From contig JAPTHN010000008.1 of NCBI GenBank assembly GCA_026936325.1, positions 49,765,706-49,829,705 on the forward strand: a stretch of DNA of 64,000 nucleotides. Reading direction: 5' to 3'. Source of the stretch: Platynereis dumerilii (lineage: Eukaryota > Annelida > Polychaeta > Phyllodocida > Nereididae). The notes beneath the pieces are model-generated. The model was not told where the DNA came from. It worked only from the letters and a program-made list of their open reading frames with translations, and made no database searches. This document shows, one piece after another, positions 57,275 through 64,000 of this stretch; the first letter of the stretch is position 1, and each line of letters begins with the position of its first letter. A program made the translations under genes and the position numbers.

Positions 57275-59325
57275 GTTGCCATGGAAACATTGTAAATCAA
57301 CTTCTCTGTTCATCATTGAAATTCATCGCTTAGGCTAAATTTCAACATGATTTGTGCTGATTTTTCCTTTGGCCTATATATGGAAATACTGAATTGACAA
57401 TATTGCACAATACAAATTGGGTTTTCATCAGACATTCAGTAAACTTTGTATCGATATCATTCATAAACCTACGGAAACTGGGATCATTTATTGGAAATGA
57501 CAGATATTGTAGTAGCTCAATTCAAAAGTTTTATTCCGTTTCCATGGTGATAGCATGCAGCATATACATGTTTGAGCACAGCAGGTAGTATCAAATTATA
57601 GCTAAGGCTGTTTGCAACCAACACGTTGTAATTTTTAAAGTCGTAATTGTGAAAATATAAGGAACAATTTCTCATAGTGTCAAAAATGATGTGACTTTCT
57701 TATAAGGAATATAAAATATGCAAATAAGGCAACCACCTACTGATATGAGAATAGCTCGATCAGCTTCGGCATATCAAAATCCATTTACACTAAAATGGTC
57801 TTGCTAGTGTTCATACGTCAAAAGATATCAACTTAAAAGTATTTGAGATATTTGTCATTTTATGCAAACTGGTTGCCATGGAAACAGCTGCGATTCAATT
57901 ATCTATTTGTTATATCAATTCTAATTATCATTCATGGCTCTAGCTTAATTTAAGCATGATTTCTGCTGATTTTTAGTGACTTACTTATAAGCTGCATATA
58001 CAGTACAGGGGTCATGTGTCTCTCACTGGATTTAATGGGATATTTGCCATATTTTGCATTCAGGTGGCTGATGGTGGAAATGGTAATATCACTTAGGGCC
58101 TATACGGTTGGTAATATTGCATAATTTGGGGTTTTTAACTACCCGTACATCCACTGAATTTTGTTGTGATATCATGAATGCAACCTATGAAACTCGGATT
58201 GCTTATGGAAGTGCAAGGTACTGTGGGAACATGATCCAAAACTTTTGTTTTGTTGCCATGGTGATATTACGGCGTGGATCCATGATTGGTCACTGCGAGT
58301 AGCATCAAATAAAAGCTAAGACTTTCTGTTAAAGAATCATTATACATTTTAACATTTGAACTTTTAAATGTGAAAATGCATGAAAAGGCTTCTCAGAAAC
58401 ATGAAAAATTATGTGATTTCCTAATAAGGAATGTCAAATATGCAAATGAGGGTTGGCCCCTACTGATATGGTGATAGGTCGATTGGATCGGGCATACAAG
58501 AAAACATATATTTCGACACTAAAACGGTCTTTCAAGTAAACATACTTCAAAAGATATCTGATTCTAAAGAGTTTGGAAATATTCAATTTTATTCAAACCG
58601 GTTGCCATGGAAACAGCTGCAATTCAATTTCTCTATCAATTATATCAATTTCAGTTATCATTCATTGCTTTAGCTTAATTTAAGCATGATTTCAGATGAT
58701 GTCTAAGTTACTTGCTCATAAGCAGCATATAAAATACAGGAGTCATCTATCTGTCACTGAATTGAATGGGATATTTGCCATATTTTGCATTGAGGCGGCT
58801 GATTTCCTTATATGGAAATGGTTATGTGGTAATATTACATAAATTGGGGTGTTTAACTGCCCCACACATCCACTGAATTTTGTTGCGATATCAATAAAGC
58901 AACCTGTGGCAACTAGGATTGTTTATAGAATGGTAAGAGCTTGATTCAAAACTTATATTTTGTTGCCATGGCGATATCGTGGAGTGTATCCATGGTAGGA
59001 AACTGCGAGTAGCATCAAATTAAAGCTAAGACTTTCTACTAAAGTATCATTGTAAATTTTTAGATTTTCAGGTTTTAAATGTGAAAATGCAAGAGAAGAT
59101 TTCACAGGAATATGAAAAATTATGTGATTTCCTTATAAGGAAAGTCAAATATGCAAATGAGGGTGGTTCCCTACCAATATGAAAATAGGTCGAATGGATT
59201 GGGCATACCAGAAAACATATATTTCGACACTAAAACGGTCTTTCTAGTATACATACATCCAAAGATATCCAATTCTAAAGGTTTTGGAAATATTCAATTT
59301 TATTCTGACTTGTTGCCATGGAAAC
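57275..59325. promoter_or_regulatory. X-box-like sites, right arm of element 2
   Basis: GTTGCCATGGAAAC occurs at 57275-57288, 57872-57885, 58601-58614 and 59312-59325, the mirror images of the left-arm sites. Second sites GTTGCCATGGYGAT occur at about 58252 and 58963. Confidence 0.5.
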
Positions 59326-59477
59326 GGTTTTATTTCAATTTCCCCGAATTAGATTTTCAAACAAATCACCTTTTCCGACTCTCTGGATCATGAGCTTTCA
59401 TATGGTATCAAAACTTGCTTGTTATCAGCGATGTCTAGGTATGCCCAAATTCATGTCAATTTCTACTGGCCTAGTAA

Positions 59478-60234
59478 TACTGTACCCCCTAACCAATGGA
59501 GAAATCTGTTCCCTTCAAAATGCTAAAATATCATTGGGGTGAGTAATGAAATTAATTAAAAGACACATTTATCCAATAATATCTTAAGATGTGAAATTAC
59601 ATAATGAAATATGCAAAACTAGGGTTCTGTAACATGCCAAGCAAATTCTTTAATAACCCTGTATTCAGTGGCCTAATTTCATAGCTAATCTGTCTGATTT
59701 GTTCATATTTAATTTTCATGCAAAAATCTAAATAAAATGAGGCATCACTGAGGTTAGATTTAAGCCATAAAGTTATAATTGGGAGTTCAAGATTTCTTGT
59801 CAATATTTTTAGACAAGCAATGGCATGTTTCTTAATATGCTTACTGCTGTCAAGGTCCAAATTATATATTTAAAATCGATAATATTTGATGAAGAGTGGT
59901 ACAAAAAGTAAATATTCTTTCATAGTATGTTGACTATAATATGCTGTAAATGTCAATAATCCAACCATTATCATCTTGGCGTTTCAGACAGAAATGTCAG
60001 AAGCTTAAATTTAGACACCTAACAGGAAAATTTCACAGATGTAAACGCAAAATTGACTGAACCACATAGTTTTGAAAAATTAGTAATTTTACACATTTTT
60101 GTGAATTTTTGTCAGCCCCTTTTATCTCAGAGCATTTAGACCCCCACAAAGCCATATCTCTGTATTTAATGCACACTATATGTAAATTTCAGTGACATAA
60201 GTATAGCAGGTTTTGAGTTCTACTCCGGAAATAG
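59478..60234. other. No gene seen
   Basis: AT-rich sequence next to giant element 2; no feature recognised until the duplicated unit that follows. Confidence 0.4.
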
Positions 60235-60665
60235 AAAAAAATTTATTTTTACATTTTTCAATAATTGTGAGAAAAGTTATAATGTCATGTGGATTAGACC
60301 CCTAAAAGGGACAACTAGGGTACAAGATACAATAATTTACAAAAAATGAAAACTATACATGCCATAGTTTTAGCACAATGCCCAATACACAAAAAAATAT
60401 TTTTTCAAATTTTTCAATAATTGTGAGAAAAGTATTAATGCCATGTGGATTAGACCCCTAAAAGGCACACCTAGGATGAAAGATACAATAATGTACCAAA
60501 AATGAAAAATATACATGTCATAGTTTTGGAGTACTGCCCAATACACAAGTGGGACGCCCGTTATCCGGACGCCCGCCCGCCCGTCCGCCCGCCCGCCGGA
60601 CGGACAAATTTTCCAAAAGTAACTACAATACCCGTCGGCAATGTATACATTGCCGAGGGTAAAAA
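60235..60665. repeat. Duplicated unit with GC-rich tract and palindrome
   Basis: Two tandem units of about 160-168 bp (about 60240-60400 and 60405-60560) share CAATAATTGTGAGAAAAGT, CATGTGGATTAGACCCCTAA and CATGCCATAGTTTT-like blocks. They are followed by a CGCC/CGTC-rich tract (60556-60603) and the 18-bp perfect palindrome GGCAATGTATACATTGCC (60639-60656). The ordered composition looks like the end of a dispersed repeat of unknown class. Confidence 0.6.
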
Positions 60666-60854
60666 CTGCTACATCTGCCAATACCAATCAGAACTTGATA
60701 GACTATATAATTATCCAATAAAGAAAAAAAAATATATATAACGTAATTCATATTCAGCTTTGTCTATGTCTATTTCTGAAAATTTTGTAAATTGAAATAC
60801 ACGCTCGTACCCAATGTCTATAAATTTACGTTATATTACATAATTTCATTGTAC

Positions 60855-60997
60855 CTTTTCCCATTAGCGGCATAAATCATGCCTTTGGGATAAGTTCTCA
60901 ACTCAATAAACTCCATAAACTCGATGCCCTGGGAATTCATAGTCATTTGTACAAAAAATTCTCTCAGCAAGAGCTCTTCAATGGATATGAAGTAATC
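60855..60997 (-). CDS. Candidate host exon, unidentified
   Basis: The acceptor TTTCTCTCTTCACATCAG is very strong. The exon then reads DYFISIEELLLREFFVQMTM, then NSQGIEFMEFIELRTYPKGM and IYAANGKR, followed by a weak donor GTACAATG or, if unspliced, by YNEIM and a stop. The composition looks coding, but the family is not recognised and no partner exon is confirmed. It is not obviously part of the MS4A-like gene. It could be a chance frame beside the minisatellite. Confidence 0.3.
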
Positions 60998-61051
60998 CTG
61001 ATGTGAAGAGAGAAAGTATAGTTCAAACTTACAAGAGAGAGCGAATAAGTA

Positions 61052-61063
61052 GGGGGGAACTGG
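61052..61063. mobile_element. Left end of a GGGGAACNGGGGCACATTGGGAC-type element
   Basis: TA followed by GGGGGGAACTGGGCACATTT matches the left end of the element at 46551. It leads directly into the minisatellite. The right end is not found, although GGGGTTGGGGCACACTGGGA at about 61505 is a related internal block. Confidence 0.5.
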
Positions 61064-61386
61064 GCACATTTGGACACAAGGCACATTGGGACACAAGGCA
61101 CATTGGGACACAAGGCACATTGGGACACAAAGCACATTGGGATACAAGGCACATTGGGACACAAGGCACATTGGGACACAAGGCACATTGGGATACAAGG
61201 CAAATTGGGACACAAGGCACATTTGGACACAAGGCACATTGGGACGCAAGGCACATTTGGACACAAGGCACATTGGGACACAAGGCACATTGGGACACAA
61301 AGCACATTGGGATACAAGGCACATTGGGACACAAGGCACATTGGGATACAAGGCATGTTGGGATACAAGGCATGTTGGGACAAGAG
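61064..61386. repeat. 17-bp minisatellite, 19 units
   Basis: The unit is GCACATTGGGACACAAG, repeated 19 times without gaps. Variants (CACAAA, GATACAAG, ATTTGG) show partial higher-order repetition, since units 3-6 and 13-16 carry the same variants in order. Because 17 is not a multiple of 3 and the unit lacks stops, all three frames stay open on both strands, which produces long artificial frames including a 251-codon one. The unit contains CACATTGGGAC, the transposon-end word. Confidence 0.95.
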
Positions 61387-61590
61387 GATTTTCTTGCTCC
61401 CTGATATGGCGTATGATATGATATGGTACGTGATACACTGATACAATAAAATCTTGTAAATTCCGATCCTTATGTTTCTGTCCTTTTATCGGCAAATTGC
61501 AGCTGGGGTTGGGGCACACTGGGACAGTTATGGTCACGTCACATTTTGTAGTCTGGCTGCAAAAGGGTAGGTACAGTCTAATCTTGTACA

Positions 61591-62160
61591 CACTCAGAAA
61601 AAAAGGTTACACAAACATCCATATTTGGTTTTTTGGCTTGTCACCAGTATAAAACCACTTCTGGTTTTTTAAAAACCCTCTTGATGTGGATGTTTAAAAA
61701 ACCACCATCTTAAAATCCACTTTGGAATGATATAAAACCTTCAGTGGTTTATCAAGAAAACTATGAAGGACTGTTCAACACCAATTTTCTAGTTGTTTAT
61801 TAAACCATTTGTGGTTTATAGAATATCAAATATTTCATTAGTTGGTTTTGTACATATTCATCTTTGGTTTGTATAGAAACCAAGTGAAGTAAATATTCAC
61901 CTTTTTTAGGTTTTGCAAATATCCATAACTGGATTTACATTATTCCATCATGGAGCGAATATTAAACCAAAATGGGTTTTTCCGGTAATCAATTGGATAG
62001 TCTCATCATTCCCATAGGGCTTTCATAACTATAAAGAATTTAAATAAAAAGCCAGCTGGTTTGCTGGAAAACCATGATAAGATTTTCAAATATCTAGGTA
62101 TGATTTCTTTACCTCACCATTGTTGTTTCGTACAAACATTTTTTTCTGGTTTATTGACAA
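61591..62160. mobile_element. CACTCAGAAAA-end element with AAACCA/TGGTTT repeats
   Basis: The left end CACTCAGAAAAAAAGGTTAC is CACTA/Chapaev-like. A weak inverted counterpart lies near 62138-62157. In between, palindrome-like words AAAACCACTTCTGGTTTTT, AACCATTTGTGGTTTA and AGTGGTTTATC recur. Non-coding. Confidence 0.4.
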
Positions 62161-62575
62161 ATTTCATCTTTCCTTTTTTGTATATTTTGAGCAAACAGGG
62201 GTAAAATGCCACATCAGCAAAGCCTTCAGTGATTAAGTCGAACACGCCCACAAAGCTGACCAATGAACAGGCCTTCAAGCATGTTATGCAAATGAGGACG
62301 ATTACGTCTATTCCCACATTTCCGTCAGTTGTACAGATACGATTCTAAATGCAATAGACATATCTATCCAAGACCATTTAAAATTATGGGTTTTACGTCT
62401 CTGAGAAGCTAATAGTTTTTACGCAAATCGCCGTTAAACATTTGAAGTGGATAGGAATACTGCTCGCTGATTGGCCATGACGCTCTGACGTAAATTTTCA
62501 TGATAATGTGCGACGCTGGACTGATTCGTCTAGGGTAGATTCTCTGGGTGTAAAATACATCCAAGCAGAAAGAAC
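62161..62575. other. No gene seen
   Basis: AT-rich to mixed composition, downstream of the candidate terminal exon. No recognised element. Confidence 0.4.
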
Positions 62576-62592
62576 ACAGAAAGGCATTTGAC

Positions 62593-62602
62593 TTTATTTA
62601 TT
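62593..62602 (-). terminator. Candidate polyadenylation signals
   Basis: Two overlapping AATAAA hexamers on the minus strand (AATAAATAAAG), about 315 bp past the stop of the candidate exon at 62916-63047. Position is compatible with a 3' untranslated region, but such hexamers are common in AT-rich DNA. Confidence 0.3.
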
Positions 62603-62915
62603 CATATATATCTAGTTATAGAACTTCAAACAAGAAGAAAATGAAATTAGCATGCATAAAAAAATATATATAAATGTAGGAAGAAATAACAAATGTATAA
62701 CTAATATTCATATTTTCAAATATAAACATCAGGAAACCACAAAACACATAAAAAACAAATGAAATACATATTTTCATATTTAGATATACTCATGCTGATA
62801 TGATACATTTGTTGATGTAACAGTCCATGAAGAATGCAACGTAATAGTCCATAAACGTGAAAATGTTCTTCTAAATGTTGGTGAACACCGGATGTCGTAC
62901 ACCCGGTAACAAGCA

Positions 62916-63047
62916 TTAACGCAAGAAAGAACCAGGGAAAAGGCCCACACTGTTATCATCTGGAATGCTGATGGTCGCTGACGTGTGTCCAATGGGCTTT
63001 GAGATGGACCACAATTCTTCAAGGTTTGCTGTTGAGCACTTGGCTTC
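62916..63047 (-). CDS. Candidate terminal exon, unidentified
   Basis: After the acceptor GCTTGTCTTTTCAG one frame reads EAKCSTANLEELWSISKPIG, then HTSATISIPDDNSVGLFPGS and FLR followed by TAA. A second frame through the same acceptor is open longer (88 codons), so the frame is uncertain. No family is recognised. If real, the rest of the gene lies to the right, beyond the window. Confidence 0.25.
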   Translation of the reverse strand, partial: EAKCSTANLEELWSISKPIGHTSATISIPDDNSVGLFPGSFLR

Positions 63048-63050
63048 CTG

Positions 63051-64000
63051 AAAAGACAAGCAATCACCATGTTACTTTTCATAAGTTCATAAGCATAATA
63101 TTACGCAGTGTCTATTGCATTGGTTTCATGAACAGATTGAACCAATGAGTTTTAACTACTTGTCTGATTCTGAAACACTCTTCACGACATTTCATAATTT
63201 TGGCCATATACACTTTTTACAGTAGTTTGAATTTGAAATTGACTCAATATTATGGCATATTTTATGGCAGTCAATCCGTCGGTTTCATTATAATCTCCAA
63301 AAAGCTAGGAAAGAGAGCTCAAATACAAAACAGCTGTCATTTGCTCACGATGATATGTGCATCTTTGCTAGCTACGTAAAAAAGCTAAACAAAGAATTTG
63401 TGACATGTGATGCCCTTCATTTTTGGATTAAGAGAAAGATAACATTTTAACAGTGCGAAGAAACAGAAACAGAGACCCATCTTTTCACTCTTCTGCCTCA
63501 AGGGCATCACCAATCAGGGTCAGAGAAGAGTTTTTTCATGGATGATTCCTGAGACCTATCCAGAGCTGTTCAGGCGATAAGCTCATCCAGTTCCACTGGT
63601 TGGATGAGCTTAAATTCACGTGAAAGATGAAACAGAAATAATTTAATAGTTAGGCACACTCTATTGAAATAAGGGAATACAATTCTTACTATGTATTAAA
63701 ATAACCTGACGTCAGACAGATGTCAAGACAATTTCTGATGTCTGCAGGGAAAGGAATGAAATTCTTAATATGTGTCATAAGCAACCTTGGAAAATAGCCT
63801 ATTATAATAATCATTTATATTGCTGAAGCTTTGCTGTCATATACCCTATCTTTTTTGGGGTGGTTAGATAAGAGTAATATTATGTACACGGAATGTCCTA
63901 TTTAAGTTATCTATATTCAAATGTGAATAGTGAACACCTTTTTGCCTAAAAATCTTGAGTCTTGTATGATAGACTATAAATATGAAGCATTGGCTAATGA
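63051..64000. other. No feature recognised
   Basis: AT-rich sequence with one small near-palindrome at 63575-63610 (AAGCTCATCCAG...TGGATGAGCTT). No exon or element defined. Confidence 0.4.

Larger units (their letters stand above)
53106..59474. mobile_element. Giant inverted-repeat element 2 (6.4 kb)
   Basis: The outer tips TAGGCCAGTAGAAATTGAC and the inverse CTACTGGCCTA are flanked by GTA on each side, a possible 3-bp duplication. Left arm 53106 to about 55800, right arm about 57030 to 59474. Each arm has about four tandem units of 550-950 bp in mirrored order, with shared blocks such as CTTTAGAATTGGATATCTTT, AAAGTCTTAGCTTTAATTTG, ACTCGCAGT, CATTTGCATATTTGA and CCAATTTATGT. The centre (about 55800-57030) is non-coding and contains GATA repeats and a SINE-like fragment. 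No transposase is visible, so it is non-autonomous. Arm identity is highest at the outer units. Confidence 0.85.

Noticed and set aside
60836-61591. 251-codon minus-strand frame rich in ALCPNVPCVPMCL-like repeats, and overlapping 100-160-codon frames on both strands
   Set aside because: All are forced by a 17-bp minisatellite with no stop in any frame; the repeat peptide has no gene context.

Overview
This is a repeat-saturated stretch of an animal nuclear genome, most likely a marine deuterostome invertebrate and plausibly an echinoderm. The grounds are low gene density, AT-rich unique DNA, GT-AG introns in the one gene that can be read, CR1-like LINE tails, tRNA-derived SINEs, and very many small transposons with terminal inverted repeats. 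The palindrome TAGGCCTA and its close variants recur constantly; from memory I associate this with echinoderm DNA. There is no bacterial-style gene organisation, and almost all open frames are chance or transposon-derived.

Host genes. One gene is well supported, on the minus strand: the last five coding exons of an MS4A (CD20-like) four-pass membrane protein at 45463-38680. All junctions are GT-AG, phases agree, and one exon is only 25 bp. Two weaker minus-strand exon candidates lie at 60855-60997 and 62916-63047.

Layout. 1-10 kb: a Harbinger-type MITE between 61-bp direct repeats, a foldback element, a LINE 3' end, a hAT MITE with 8-bp target duplication, a tRNA-SINE, and a 3.5-kb non-coding TIR element (5551-9087) holding three complete MITEs. 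10-15.3 kb: a CR1-like LINE with an inverted 5' end, broken by a TA-flanked transposon that itself carries a CACTA-like element, then a second LINE remnant. 17.0-22.7 kb: a 5.7-kb giant inverted-repeat element. 25-28 kb: two TIR elements and a four-unit tandem array with YY1-like motifs. 28.5-34.1 kb: a recently inserted LTR element with nearly identical LTRs and no visible gag-pol, treated as a fossil. 34.5-39.2 kb: TIR elements, small tandem arrays, a SINE, and a Tigger-type MITE inside a hAT-type MITE. 38.7-45.5 kb: the MS4A-like gene, its introns filled with MITEs and hairpins. 46.5-48.7 kb: a TA-flanked element carrying a foldback MITE with CRE-like sites. 50 kb: another LINE 3' fragment. 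53.1-59.5 kb: a second giant inverted-repeat element with mirrored tandem units. 60-62 kb: a duplicated unit with a GC-rich tract, a 17-bp minisatellite and another TIR element.

The most unusual theme is that the two giant inverted-repeat elements both have long arms built of tandem units that repeatedly carry GTTGCCATGGMAAC-type sequences resembling RFX X-boxes. Other repeats here carry CRE-like or YY1-like motifs. This suggests palindromic non-coding elements that spread strong transcription-factor sites. All element calls rest on structure and partial protein similarity read by eye; no database search was possible.
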